From Acidobacteriales bacterium 59-55 (GTDB taxonomy: Bacteria > Acidobacteriota > Terriglobia > Terriglobales > Acidobacteriaceae), in the NCBI GenBank assembly GCA_001897435.1, contig MKSV01000008.1, forward strand, positions 248,001-312,000: DNA of 64,000 bases, written 5' to 3'. Positions 7,492-17,346 of this stretch are shown here, one piece after another. The stretch's first letter is position 1; every line of letters starts with the position of its first letter. A model generated the notes under the pieces. It saw only the letters and a list, made by a program, of their open reading frames with translations. It was not told the DNA's origin and did no database searches. The position numbers were made by a program, and so were the translations under genes.

Positions 7492-9717
7492 ATGGTCACG
7501 TGGAAGAGTTCAGCCAGGTGGTGCTGGTATTCAGTAATGCTTGGCTGCTGCGTGACGGGAGCAATCGCTGCTCACGACGCGATGGCGCAGCCGCCGATCG
7601 ATACGGCGCACAGTACATGGCGTGAATACGGCGGTGCAGCGGATGGTGCGCAGTATTCCTCGCTGCGCCAAATCAATCGGGCCAATGTAGGCAAGCTGCA
7701 GCGTGCGTGGACTTTTTCTACGGGCGACGAGCGCGGGTATGTCTTCAATCCGATGGTCATCGGCCGCACGATGTATGTGCTGGCCCATAACAACTCCGTA
7801 GTAGCGCTTGATGCGGCCACAGGGAAGGAGTTGTGGTCACATGCCTTCCATGCGAAGACGCCGCTGATGACGACTCGCGGTCTCAACTATTGGGAGAGTG
7901 CGGACAAACGCGATCGCCGTCTGATTCTGTCCGTGGACAATGCGCTCCAGGAGCTTAACGCGGAGACCGGTCAACCTATAGAAAGCTTTGGGACGAACGG
8001 TACCGTCGATCTGCGCGAAGGGCTTGGCCGTGACCCGAAGAGCCTGACGCTGGTGCAGTCCTACAACCCGGGGCGAATCTTCGGCGATCTCCTGATCCTC
8101 GGTTCTGCAACGAACGAGGAGTATGCGTCAGGCCCCGGTGACATTCGTGCGTATAACGTACTGTCGGGCAAACTGACGTGGACCTTTCACACAATCCCGC
8201 ATCCGGGTGAACCCGGCTACGAGACGTGGCCGAAGGATGCGTGGAAGACGGTGGGTGGCGCCAATGCCTGGAGCGGCATGGCTCTGGATGAAAAGCGCGG
8301 GATGGTCTTTGTGCCCACGGCCAGTCCGAAGTACAACTTCTATGGAGCGAACCGCCCCGGCTCCAACCTGTACGGTGACAGCTTGCTGGCACTGGATGCT
8401 CGCACTGGCAAGCTCATCTGGTATTACCAGATGGTTCATCACGACATATGGGATTACGACAATGCTACGACGCCCATGCTCTTGACGGTTCGACACAACG
8501 GACGCACTGTGGACGTCGTGGCGCAGGCCACCAAGGTTGGCTTTGTGTGGGTCTTTGAGCGTGAGACGGGCAAGCCGCTTTGGCCGATTCAAGAGCGGCC
8601 GGTGCAGAAGTCAAACATGCCCGGGGAGGAGACGTGGCCCACACAACCCTTTCCGACGAAACCGGTACCCTTTGCGCGACAGGCTTTCACGGTGAAGGAC
8701 CTTAGCCCGTTCCTTGAGCCGGCGGAGCGGGAGATTGTACGCAAGCAGATATTAGCAGCACGCAATGGTGGTCTGTTTACGCCTCCTTCCCTGGTGGACA
8801 CCATCGAGATGCCTGGCAACAATGGTGGCGCCAACTGGGGGGGCGCTGCTATCGATCCGACAAGTGGGTATTTCTACGTGGTGTCGAAGGACCTGCCAGC
8901 CATGCTGAAGTTGACGCTTGCGGCGGAGCCGTTGAAATCAGGTACACCGGAAGTGCGTGGCCGTGCGCTGTTCGAGGCGAACTGCAGCCTATGCCACGGC
9001 AGCGATCGCAGGGGCAAGCCACCAGTGATTCCGTCGCTGGTGGATGTGTACGGCCACTTGGCTGATGAGGATATTTTGAAGGTTGTCCGTTATGGCAAGG
9101 GGCCGATGCCGGCATTTGCAAAGCTGGGCGATCCAGAGGTAGAGTCGCTGCTCGCCTATCTCAAGCACCCGGATCGCGCACCCGAATCGGGCGCAACTGC
9201 TCTGCCGCAGACCAATCCAGTTGCAGTTGATCCGGCCAAAGCCCATTATCGCAGCGGCTTCGGCTTCATGTTTGCGCAGAGCGGTCTGCCTGTCATTGCA
9301 CCGCCGTGGACTACGCTAACCGCTTATGACCTGAATACCGGCGACATGCGCTGGCAGATTCCCCTTGGTGAAGTTCCGGAACTTGCGGCTCAAGGCTACA
9401 AAAATACAGGCTCGCAGTTTCCAAAGGTGAGCCCGGTCGTCACGGCAGGCGGACTGATCTTCACGGGTAGCCGCGATCGCAAGGTGCGCGCGCTGGATTC
9501 TCGCACCGGTAAGGTGCTGTGGGTGTCTGAGGTGGACGCGGCCATGGATGGCATGCCGGCGATCTACGAAGTAGATGGGCGAGAATACGTGGTCTTCTGT
9601 GCTGCTGCTCGATCGACTACCTACACACACTCCGTGCCTGGGCACCCTGCTTCGCAGTACCCCATTCACGGCGCTTACGTAGCCTTCGCTTTGCCTATGT
9701 CTCCCGGCAAGCAGTGA
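7492..9717 (+). CDS. PQQ-dependent dehydrogenase with internal cytochrome c domain
   Basis: 741 residues with a signal peptide ending near AHDAMAQ. The quinoprotein propeller spans about 45-475 and resumes at about 580-735; inserted between them is a cytochrome c domain with heme site CSLCH at 498-502. Glucose dehydrogenase-type marks include MVHHDIWDYDNATTPML and GNNGGANWGGAAIDP. The built-in heme lets the enzyme pass electrons without the separate cytochrome used by the 3358 gene. It starts 34 bp after the DUF1080 gene, so they are probably co-transcribed. The likely substrate is a sugar or sugar alcohol. C3 oxidation of a disaccharide is my inference from the neighbours, not seen in the sequence. 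Confidence 0.9.
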   Translation: MVTWKSSARWCWYSVMLGCCVTGAIAAHDAMAQPPIDTAHSTWREYGGAADGAQYSSLRQINRANVGKLQRAWTFSTGDERGYVFNPMVIGRTMYVLAHNNSVVALDAATGKELWSHAFHAKTPLMTTRGLNYWESADKRDRRLILSVDNALQELNAETGQPIESFGTNGTVDLREGLGRDPKSLTLVQSYNPGRIFGDLLILGSATNEEYASGPGDIRAYNVLSGKLTWTFHTIPHPGEPGYETWPKDAWKTVGGANAWSGMALDEKRGMVFVPTASPKYNFYGANRPGSNLYGDSLLALDARTGKLIWYYQMVHHDIWDYDNATTPMLLTVRHNGRTVDVVAQATKVGFVWVFERETGKPLWPIQERPVQKSNMPGEETWPTQPFPTKPVPFARQAFTVKDLSPFLEPAEREIVRKQILAARNGGLFTPPSLVDTIEMPGNNGGANWGGAAIDPTSGYFYVVSKDLPAMLKLTLAAEPLKSGTPEVRGRALFEANCSLCHGSDRRGKPPVIPSLVDVYGHLADEDILKVVRYGKGPMPAFAKLGDPEVESLLAYLKHPDRAPESGATALPQTNPVAVDPAKAHYRSGFGFMFAQSGLPVIAPPWTTLTAYDLNTGDMRWQIPLGEVPELAAQGYKNTGSQFPKVSPVVTAGGLIFTGSRDRKVRALDSRTGKVLWVSEVDAAMDGMPAIYEVDGREYVVFCAAARSTTYTHSVPGHPASQYPIHGAYVAFALPMSPGKQ

Positions 9718-9792
9718 TACAACAGCTTTCGATATCCGCAGGCATTCGCTCCCAGCTTTTTAGCTATTCTGTCGCACACGAGGAAGAGATGA

Positions 9793-11040
9793 ATGAATCA
9801 GCAAGTTAAGATCCGCCTCGGGTTGATGATGTTTCTCAACTACGTTATCTGGGGAGCGTGGTACGTCACCATCGGGACGTGGCTCTCGACGGCGCGGCAT
9901 TTCACCGGGCAGCAGGTGGGATTGGTGTACGGCACTACAGCGGTTGGAGCTATTGTGGCTCCTTTCTTTGTGGGGCTTATCGCCGACAAGTTTTTTGCTA
10001 CGGAGAAACTGCTGGCCACGTTGCATTTTGCAGGAGGCCTGCTGCTCTTTGCGGCATCGCGTCAGCAAAGTTTTTTCGCTGTTTATTCTTTGATGCTGTT
10101 GCACTGCCTGTGCTACATGCCTACGCTTGCGCTGACAAATTCTTTATCCTTTCGACTTATTCACAATCCCGGAAAGGAGTTTGGCCCCATTCGCGTGATG
10201 GGCACAACCGGCTGGATCTTTATCGGACTCGTCGTTGGCAAGCTGGGGTTGGAAGCCACGCCAATGCCGCTTGTGCTGGGCGCGGGAGCATCCATGCTGA
10301 TGGCCATCTATTCGCTGACCTTGCCGCATACACCTCCATTGGCACAAGGGGAGAAGTTTTCGGTTGGAAGCTTATTTCCGCGCGAGGCATTGTCTCTGCT
10401 GAAGGAGAGATCGATGGCGATCTTTGCGATTGCATCCTTCCTGATCTGCATTCCCCTGACGTTCTACTTCACCTTTACGAACGTCTTTCTTAATGAGTCT
10501 GGCGTAAAGAATGCCGCAGGCAAGATGACAGGCGGGCAACTCTCGGAGTTGGTCTGCATGCTTCTGATCCCCTTTTTCTTCCGAAGGCTCGGGGTGAAGT
10601 ACATGCTGGCGGCGGGAATGCTTGCGTGGGTACTGCGCTATATGCTGTTTGCCTATGGCAACGCGGGAGCAGGAGTGTGGATGTTCTGGGGCGGCATCCT
10701 TCTGCATGGCATCTGTTACGACTTCTTTTTTGTTACCGGGCAAATCTACATTGATCGCAAAGCGCCACCGGACTTACGATCCGCGGCTCAGGGGTTGATT
10801 GCGTTTATCACGCTGGGGTTGGGGATGTTTGTGGGATCGTGGGTCTCCGGCGTGCTGGTGGATCGTTTTACTCTGACGGCCGTCAATGGCGCAGTGACGC
10901 ACGATTGGCGGGCAGTGTGGCTTTCCGCTGCCGTCGTTTCTGCCGTTGTGTTGGTGGCCTTTCTGCTGATTTTCTCGGAGAAAGAACGACGTGGGGCTGA
11001 GTTTCCTGTATCGGAGCCGATGGCGGGCGCTTCTTTGTAG
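9793..11040 (+). CDS. MFS transporter, nucleoside:H+ symporter-like
   Basis: 415 residues with 12 hydrophobic helices. MMFLNYVIWGAWYVTIGTWL at residues 11-30 and the following region are typical of the NupG/XapB-like nucleoside:H+ symporter branch of the major facilitator superfamily. In Acidobacteriota and Bacteroidota this branch often sits in sugar loci beside isomerase and DUF1080 genes and probably carries sugars rather than nucleosides. An SD-like GAGGAAGAG precedes the start. An overlapping ATG 4 bp upstream opens a six-codon frame only, so 9793 is the real start. It would import the product of the periplasmic enzymes encoded upstream. It converges with the ROK gene; the 140 bp between them hold no clear terminator. 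Confidence 0.85.
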   Translation: MNQQVKIRLGLMMFLNYVIWGAWYVTIGTWLSTARHFTGQQVGLVYGTTAVGAIVAPFFVGLIADKFFATEKLLATLHFAGGLLLFAASRQQSFFAVYSLMLLHCLCYMPTLALTNSLSFRLIHNPGKEFGPIRVMGTTGWIFIGLVVGKLGLEATPMPLVLGAGASMLMAIYSLTLPHTPPLAQGEKFSVGSLFPREALSLLKERSMAIFAIASFLICIPLTFYFTFTNVFLNESGVKNAAGKMTGGQLSELVCMLLIPFFFRRLGVKYMLAAGMLAWVLRYMLFAYGNAGAGVWMFWGGILLHGICYDFFFVTGQIYIDRKAPPDLRSAAQGLIAFITLGLGMFVGSWVSGVLVDRFTLTAVNGAVTHDWRAVWLSAAVVSAVVLVAFLLIFSEKERRGAEFPVSEPMAGASL

Positions 11041-11181
11041 AGAGGTGGAACTATGACGGAGGGAGCGCGCGCTTAACCTCACGCAGACGCAACCGTAGCT
11101 GCGTTTGCGGGTCGGCTTCTCCACTGTTATTTTGCACTTGATCCAGGCTTTACGGTAAGAACCGAGTTGATGCGTTGACGT

Positions 11182-12342
11182 CTAGATCGAGTCCAGGTAC
11201 TCGAAAGCCGCGATGGACGCCGCGCTGCGCGGCAACAGCGCAGGCTCGGCATTATTGAAGATGATCTGCGTTGATCCAAGAAAACGAGCCAGGATGTTGT
11301 TCTCGATGGCCTGCCGCGTTGCCGTGCGAAAGACGCCGTTGCCAAAGCCTTCCATATCGGTGAAGAGCACGCGCTGAGGATTATTCAACTGAACAAGCGA
11401 CGCAACGGCAACACCGAGAGCATTGCCCGCAACGCGCAGCAAACGCGTGGCTGTGGGGTTGCCGTGGAGCGCAAGTTCCTCAAGCTCGCGCATGTTGGCG
11501 ATCGTGAGGCCTGCAGCCTTGGCTGCATCGCGCAGAGCGTGTCCGCCGGCTATCGTGTCCAGGCAACCGTTGCGTCCGCAACGGCATAACACGCCCTTGG
11601 GATCGATGGTGATATGCCCGATCTCTCCGGCGCTCCCGTCGTGGCCGCGGTACAACATGCCATTGATGTAGTGGGCAGAACCGATGGTCCGTTCTAAAAC
11701 AATACTGGAGAAGTGTTCCAGGTCGCGTGCGCGGCCAAAGAATTTTTCGCCTACTGCAACAGCATTGGCATCGTTGTCGATCCATGCGGGTATATGCAGA
11801 GCTCTTGCCATCACCTGAGCGATGGGCACATTCTTCCAGTTCAGCGCAGCAGAATAACGGCACAACCCTTCCGCGGCGTTCACGATGCCGGAAACGGCGA
11901 TGCCCACCCCCTGGACCTTGCTGCGGGGTATCCGGGCTGTGCGCAGCACTTCCTTAAACGCCTTAACTGTAGTTTTCGCGAGTTCAGCCGGTGTTCCGTA
12001 AGCGGCCAGGTTATGGCGTTCCAGTACCTTTCCGCGGAGATCCGTAATCACCAGGGGCATATCGGATTCGCCGACCGATATGCCTGCGAAATAGGCATGG
12101 GAGGCCTGCAACCTGAGTTGCACCGTGGGACGGCCGCGCCGTCCAGCGGCCTGCGAAGGCAGTTCAACCAGTAAACCTCGCTGTAGAAATGTCTGCGTTA
12201 CCTCGGTGATGGCCGCGGGACTTACACCTGTGGTTTCGCTCAGTTCAGAGCGAGAAAGCTGTTCGTTGCGCAGCAGTGCGGTAATGACAGCACCGCGTGC
12301 GGAACGGAATGGAGGTTTCAGGAGCTTGTCTTTCGCAGGCAT
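11182..12342 (-). CDS. ROK family transcriptional repressor
   Basis: The start is set at ATG 12342 (MPAKDKLLKPPF), 16 codons inside a longer frame, because GAAAGGAC lies just upstream. The product has 386 residues. An N-terminal winged helix-turn-helix (residues 13-65, with SELSETTGVSPAAITEVTQ) marks it as a regulator rather than a kinase. The ROK fold follows, with the ROK signature GSAGEIGHITIDP and the zinc-binding motif CRCGRNGCLDTIAGG. It is divergently placed to the large TonB receptor, and a promoter overlapped by an inverted repeat sits between them. It most likely represses the receptor until a sugar effector binds. Confidence 0.92.
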   Translation of the reverse strand: MPAKDKLLKPPFRSARGAVITALLRNEQLSRSELSETTGVSPAAITEVTQTFLQRGLLVELPSQAAGRRGRPTVQLRLQASHAYFAGISVGESDMPLVITDLRGKVLERHNLAAYGTPAELAKTTVKAFKEVLRTARIPRSKVQGVGIAVSGIVNAAEGLCRYSAALNWKNVPIAQVMARALHIPAWIDNDANAVAVGEKFFGRARDLEHFSSIVLERTIGSAHYINGMLYRGHDGSAGEIGHITIDPKGVLCRCGRNGCLDTIAGGHALRDAAKAAGLTIANMRELEELALHGNPTATRLLRVAGNALGVAVASLVQLNNPQRVLFTDMEGFGNGVFRTATRQAIENNILARFLGSTQIIFNNAEPALLPRSAASIAAFEYLDSI

Positions 12343-12409
12343 GCATGTCCTTTCTACACAATAGGTTTCCGCCTGCCTTGACAAGCTCAAAATATATTGA
12401 AAAAAGTAC

Positions 12410-12440
12410 TTGACGCTCGGAAGGATCGTTAATACGATCC
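12410..12440 (+). promoter_or_regulatory. Sigma70-type promoter with overlapping operator for the TonB receptor
   Basis: TTGACG (12410-12415) and TACGAT (12433-12438) are spaced by 17 bp. A perfect inverted repeat of 7-bp arms, GGATCGT and ACGATCC around TAAT (12423-12440), covers the -10 box, so a bound protein would block the promoter. The divergent ROK gene is the natural candidate. The leader to the receptor is then about 240 nt long. Confidence 0.55.
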
Positions 12441-12447
12441 ACCTACC

Positions 12448-12467
12448 AAAATGTTCTTCGACATTTT
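12448..12467. repeat. Second inverted repeat in the ROK/receptor intergenic region
   Basis: Arms AAAATGT and ACATTTT around a 6-base TCTTCG loop, just downstream of the predicted -10 box. It could be a second operator half-site set or a 5'-end RNA hairpin stabilised by the loop. Apart from this pair and the SD (AAGGAGG before 12682), I see nothing in the rest of the 340-bp gap. Confidence 0.4.
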
Positions 12468-12681
12468 ACCGGAGAACGCTTTGAAGTCTGTACCAAAAGT
12501 GCATTTATTTTTTTCAGTAAGTGAAGTTATGTACATGAATTTTCTCTTTTGAGAGTCAATCCCAGTTGACCGTAAACGATTTTCATCTGGATTCGAAACC
12601 GCTGCCTGCTGCTGTCTACAAAGTTTAAATATGCGCGTTCGTCCTCACTGAAGTCCGTTATGCAGTTCAAGGAGGCTCCAA

Positions 12682-15600
12682 ATGATATATGAATCAAATT
12701 TCAGACAATCGTTAGTTGCATATGGACAAACGAGAGATGCACTGGTGCCCATCAGTGCGAGTCGGCTTCTCAAACGTGTGGTTTGTAGTATGGCGTTGGC
12801 GGTGGTCGCTGCCATCGCTTGTATGCCTGCGTGGGCGCAGAGTACAACTGCCGATGTAGTGGGCACGGTCATGGACAGCACTGGTGCTGTTGTCCCGGGT
12901 GCGACGGTGGAACTGACCAATGTAAATACGCAGGAAAAGCGCGTTGCAACCTCTGGTGCAGGTGGGGAGTACACTTTCACGCTCCTCAAGCCGAGCCATT
13001 ATTCGTTGACGGTCACAGCGCCGGGATTCAAGGTGTTCAAGGTTAACTCGTTTGCTCTGGCAGCGGGTGACCGTTCTCGACAGGACTCTCGGCTGGATGT
13101 CGGCAGCACGGGCGAAGTCGTGACGGTGGATGCGGCGCCACCGGCCCTGCACACGGATACGTCTGCGCTGATCACAACGGTGACCGAGAAGGCGACGCAG
13201 GAACTCCCTTTGAATGGCCGAAACTTTATCAATCTGGTGCAGGTCATTCCAGGTGCGACTGAAGGTTTGAATAACGGTCTGGCCAGCGGCAACCGCCCTG
13301 ATGACCGTCGCCAGACATCGTCGGTTTCCGTCAACGGTCAGGCCGACATGATGAACAACCAGATGGTCGACGGTATAGACAACAACGAGCGTGTCATCGG
13401 CTCCCTCGGCGTCCGTCCTTCGGTAGACGCTATTCAGGAAGTCAGCGTGCAGACCAACGCCTTCACCGCTGAGGTGGGGCGCTCCGCCGGTGCTACGGTG
13501 AATGTCATCACGAAGTCCGGTACCAACCAGTTCCACGGATCGGTATATGAGTTTTTCCGTAATGATGTGTTGAACGCCAATCCGTACAAGTTTGGCGCCA
13601 ATATTCCGAAGCCCAAATATCGCCAGAACCAGTTCGGCGGGAGCCTGGGCGGGCCGATCATGAAGGATAAGACCTTCTTTTTTGCCGATTATGAAGGCCT
13701 CAACATCGTCCGCAACCTGAACCCGACGACGACCACAGTGCCTACGCTCTTCGAACGCAATAATGTCGGTAATTTCACGGATAATCCGGCGATCAACAAG
13801 ATTGTGGACCCTGCGAACTTCGATAAGATAGGCCTTCAGTACTTCAACCTGTTCCCGCTGCCGACTAACAATTCAGCCGTCTCGGGCAACTATGTTGGTG
13901 CGCCGAGAAACTCGCAGAATAACAAGACGGCCGATGGACGCGCAGACCACCGCTTTGGCAATGGAGATCTTGCATACCTTCGCTACACCTACAATGCCGT
14001 CGATACGAATATCGGCAGCCTCTTCCCGCAAGTCACCTCGGCGGCTGGCCCTATCGTTCCCGGTGGAAACTTAGGCAGCTATCCCGGCCCGGCAGTGACA
14101 CGGGCTCATCAGGCCCAGTTGAACTATATCCATGCCTTTACCCCCAATGTGTTGGTGGAACTGAAGGCCGGCTATACGCTGCTGGACAACGCACAGTATC
14201 CGCTGAACTTTGGAAAGGCGATTAACACCGCCATGGGCCAGCCCAACATGAACGTCGACTCTCGCACTGCGGAACTCTCGGCGGTCACCATCAACCAGGG
14301 CACCTCCACTACCTTGGGGAACCGGCCGCCCATCATCTACCACGAGAATACCTTTCAGTACGAAGGAACCGTGAGCTACATTCGTGGCAAGCAGTCCATC
14401 AAACTCGGCGCCGGCGTCATCCGACGTCAGGACTCTGTCACCCAGACCGACACCGCAAACGGCAACTGGTCCTTTAGCGATTTCTCTACGCTTCTCTCCG
14501 GCGACTATATAAATGGCGGTCGTAACAAGATCCTTTACACCCCACACAATCGCACTTGGGAGCCGCACGTTTTTTTCCAGGACGACGTGCACCTCACGTC
14601 GAGGCTGACTCTCAATCTCGGTGTTCGTTATGACCTGTTCACGCCGTATACCGAGATCAATAACATCCTGTCGAACTTCGACACGGGGCTCGGACGTATC
14701 GTGATCGCGAACCAGGATGGCATCGATGGCCACGGAAATATCCGCACGGACTACAGTAACTTTGCTCCGCGATTTGGCTTCGCCTATACTCCAATCGACA
14801 AGACGGTCATCCGCGGCGGCTTCGGCATGACCTACGCTCCCGAGAACACGACATCCGGGTCGGCTCTGGTAAACCAGCCATTCACTGCCACGTGGGGCGC
14901 ATATACGCCTACCCAGGCTCAGAATGCGGCAATCGCAAACTTGGGATACACACCCGCTGAGGCTGCTCTGTTCCTCAAGTTTGCCGGTGGACTGCCAACT
15001 CCCAATCCAAACAGTGCGACGAACCCGAGCGGAAGTATCACGGCCGCACTCGATCCACACTTCAAATCCACCTATATCGAGCAGTTCAATCTGACGGCGG
15101 AGCGAGAGTTTGCTGGATTCGTCGGCAGCGTGTCCTATGTCGGACAGTTGGGACGCCATATCGCGTACTACCTGTCTGACTACAACACGCTGGCGCCGCA
15201 GTCCTTTATTTACGCAAATCCGAACGACACCACGACCAACACGCCGGCGCTAAGCTCAGCTATCGACCCGAAATACAATGTGCCGTACTCTGTCTCGTAT
15301 AACTACTATCGGCGCTTCGCCGGCGTGGTGCCGAACGTAACATCCATTCCCTATTACACGAGCAGCGGCATCAGCAACTACCACGCGATGCAGGCTGTCG
15401 TGAAGCGTCGCTTCAGCAAGGGACTGGATATGCAACTCGGCTACACGTGGGCTCGTCTGCTCGATGATGCAGAGTCCATCAGCAACAATGGTGGCAACGG
15501 CTTTGGCTCATCTGCGGAATTGATCTCGGCGATCGACTACGGCAACGGCAATCTGGATGTGCGTCAGCGCGTGACCGGCACATTCAACTACACTCTTCCC

Positions 15601-16155
15601 TTCGGTGAGGGCAAGCATGGCCTTACCGGAGCCCTGGTGAAAGGATGGCAGGCTAACGGTCTGTTCGTCTGGAATACGGGCATGCCGTTCTCTGTGACGA
15701 ACACCATCAATCGCAGTGGTACGCGCCCCAACGCAGGGAATGGCGACCGTGCAAATATGGTTGGCAGCGGCAAAGTATCCAGCCCAAGTGTGAGCCGGTG
15801 GTTTAACGTGAACGACTTCGTCTTCCAGAAGGTTGGTACGGTAGGAACCGAGCGCCGCAACCAGCTTTACGGCCCTGGCTTGCAGCGCGTGGACCTCTCG
15901 CTGTTCAAAACCTTCGACATCACCGAAAGGCTGAAGTTTGAATTCCGCACGGAGGCATTCAACGTACTCAACACAACGCAGTTTATCAATCCGAACGCGT
16001 CGCTCTCACTCACGCCCTGCACGATCACTGCGCCTTGCTCTGGCAACTATCCCGTGGCAGGCTTCCAGCCCGTCTCCACCTTTGGCAGGATCACCTCAAC
16101 GTCCAACGCCTACAACCCGCGTATCATCCAGTTCGCGGCAAGATTGAAGTTTTGA
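12682..16155 (+). CDS. Oar-like TonB-dependent receptor with carboxypeptidase-regulatory domain
   Basis: 1157 residues, preceded by a strong AAGGAGG site. A signal region ends near CMPAWAQ (about residue 52). Residues 53-135 form a carboxypeptidase regulatory-like beta-sandwich (ADVVGTVMDSTGAVVPGATV). The plug follows with LPLNGRNF, VNGQADMMNNQMVDGIDNN and the conserved AGATVNVITKSGTNQFHGSVYEF. The rest is a large beta-barrel ending IQFAARLKF with a terminal Phe, as outer-membrane proteins need. It imports an oligosaccharide or similar ligand across the outer membrane with TonB energy. The divergent ROK regulator and the operator-covered promoter indicate substrate-dependent expression. A clear terminator follows. 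Confidence 0.93.
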   Translation: MIYESNFRQSLVAYGQTRDALVPISASRLLKRVVCSMALAVVAAIACMPAWAQSTTADVVGTVMDSTGAVVPGATVELTNVNTQEKRVATSGAGGEYTFTLLKPSHYSLTVTAPGFKVFKVNSFALAAGDRSRQDSRLDVGSTGEVVTVDAAPPALHTDTSALITTVTEKATQELPLNGRNFINLVQVIPGATEGLNNGLASGNRPDDRRQTSSVSVNGQADMMNNQMVDGIDNNERVIGSLGVRPSVDAIQEVSVQTNAFTAEVGRSAGATVNVITKSGTNQFHGSVYEFFRNDVLNANPYKFGANIPKPKYRQNQFGGSLGGPIMKDKTFFFADYEGLNIVRNLNPTTTTVPTLFERNNVGNFTDNPAINKIVDPANFDKIGLQYFNLFPLPTNNSAVSGNYVGAPRNSQNNKTADGRADHRFGNGDLAYLRYTYNAVDTNIGSLFPQVTSAAGPIVPGGNLGSYPGPAVTRAHQAQLNYIHAFTPNVLVELKAGYTLLDNAQYPLNFGKAINTAMGQPNMNVDSRTAELSAVTINQGTSTTLGNRPPIIYHENTFQYEGTVSYIRGKQSIKLGAGVIRRQDSVTQTDTANGNWSFSDFSTLLSGDYINGGRNKILYTPHNRTWEPHVFFQDDVHLTSRLTLNLGVRYDLFTPYTEINNILSNFDTGLGRIVIANQDGIDGHGNIRTDYSNFAPRFGFAYTPIDKTVIRGGFGMTYAPENTTSGSALVNQPFTATWGAYTPTQAQNAAIANLGYTPAEAALFLKFAGGLPTPNPNSATNPSGSITAALDPHFKSTYIEQFNLTAEREFAGFVGSVSYVGQLGRHIAYYLSDYNTLAPQSFIYANPNDTTTNTPALSSAIDPKYNVPYSVSYNYYRRFAGVVPNVTSIPYYTSSGISNYHAMQAVVKRRFSKGLDMQLGYTWARLLDDAESISNNGGNGFGSSAELISAIDYGNGNLDVRQRVTGTFNYTLPFGEGKHGLTGALVKGWQANGLFVWNTGMPFSVTNTINRSGTRPNAGNGDRANMVGSGKVSSPSVSRWFNVNDFVFQKVGTVGTERRNQLYGPGLQRVDLSLFKTFDITERLKFEFRTEAFNVLNTTQFINPNASLSLTPCTITAPCSGNYPVAGFQPVSTFGRITSTSNAYNPRIIQFAARLKF

Positions 16156-16169
16156 TCTCTCGCAATGGG

Positions 16170-16200
16170 AGCGGCTCCTTCGGGAGCCGCTTTCTTTTTG
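16170..16200 (+). terminator. Rho-independent terminator after the TonB receptor
   Basis: A 9-bp stem closed by a TTCG tetraloop (16170-16191), followed by TTCTTTTT. It ends the receptor transcript, so the next two genes have their own promoter. Confidence 0.93.
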
Positions 16201-16362
16201 AGATGTATATCTTGATGCACAGACATCCCTCATCTGCGAAATATTCCGTTCGGTATCTTTGTAGATGGAAGTCGCTGTCATGCTATACAGAACGGGTGCC
16301 ATGCCGGTGAATCTGTTTTTTGTGTCATGCAAGGAGTTGCGTTGCAGGAGAGAGATGAGTTG

Positions 16363-17346
16363 ATGAAGGTGGCGCTTCTTGGCTATGGATTCATGGGTGG
16401 AGCGCATCTGGCTGCAATGCAGCGCATCGCCGGAGTGGAGGTGAAGGCCGTCTCATCGCGCACCCGCCCGTCTTCGGATGGCCCCTCGCGCGGCAATATG
16501 GATCTACAGGCCGGGCCCTTGCCGGATAGCGTAAAGTGGCACGCGGATTGGCGATCGATCCTTGAGGATCCTGAGATTGACATTGTGGACGTGTGCCTGC
16601 CTACTGACCTGCATCGCGAGGTGACCCTCGCCGCATTCAGAGCAGGGAAGCATGTGCTTTGCGAGAAGCCGATGGCTTTGAACACCGCCGATTGCGATGA
16701 GTTGATCGCTGCGGCAAAGGCGAGTGGATGTGTCTTTATGGTGGGCCAGGTGCTGCGGTTTATGTATCCATACCGCTATGCTGCGAAGTTTCTACAGGAA
16801 GTGGGTCGGGGCAATATTGTGCAGTGTGTGTTGCAGCGCAGCACGGGCTATCCGCAGTGGGGTAGCTGGCTCGTACAGGAGGAGCGCAGCGGCGGAGCTA
16901 TTCTGGATCTGCTGAGTCACGATGTGGATCAGGCGCTTCGCCTTTTCGGTCATCCCCGCTCTGTCCGTGCCAACAGCCTGGGACCGGTGGATACGATGCG
17001 CGGCACGCTACGGTATGACGATGGACTTGAAGTCGAAGTAGAAGGGGGCTTCCTTCCTTCGGGTGCTTCCTTCTCCGCAGGGTTTGAAATCCAGACAAAG
17101 AACACACTGTTAACCTTTCGCGACAACATGCTGAGTCGAAGAGAAGATGGGAAAGAAGCGATCCCTATCGACATTCCCGAGCACGATCCTTATTTTGACG
17201 AGATCGCGTACTTCATTGATTGCTGCCGTCGCAACGCTGCCCCGACGTTGTGTTTGCCGGAGGAATCCGCGCGAGCGGTCGCGATCTCACTGCAACTCAA
17301 AGCATCTCGGGATGCCGATGGAAAGGAATTTGGATGGGGCCTTTAA
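16363..17346 (+). CDS. Gfo/Idh/MocA family NAD(P)-dependent oxidoreductase
   Basis: Start at ATG 16363 (MKVALLGYGFMGGAH), since the dinucleotide-binding GxGxxG motif must be near the N-terminus; a longer frame opens at 16327. The product has 327 residues. The Rossmann domain spans 1-120 with the family motif VLCEKPMALN (the EKP lysine lies in the active site), and the C-terminal domain carries GGAILDLLSHDVDQALRLFG with the conserved Asp/His catalytic pair. It oxidises or reduces a sugar or polyol, plausibly handling keto-sugar intermediates. The next gene overlaps it by 13 bp. Confidence 0.92.
   Translation: MKVALLGYGFMGGAHLAAMQRIAGVEVKAVSSRTRPSSDGPSRGNMDLQAGPLPDSVKWHADWRSILEDPEIDIVDVCLPTDLHREVTLAAFRAGKHVLCEKPMALNTADCDELIAAAKASGCVFMVGQVLRFMYPYRYAAKFLQEVGRGNIVQCVLQRSTGYPQWGSWLVQEERSGGAILDLLSHDVDQALRLFGHPRSVRANSLGPVDTMRGTLRYDDGLEVEVEGGFLPSGASFSAGFEIQTKNTLLTFRDNMLSRREDGKEAIPIDIPEHDPYFDEIAYFIDCCRRNAAPTLCLPEESARAVAISLQLKASRDADGKEFGWGL

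Noticed and set aside
14071..15159. Long antisense frame (over 350 codons) opposite the TonB receptor
   Set aside because: It lies wholly inside the receptor gene, has no family resemblance and is a by-product of codon bias.
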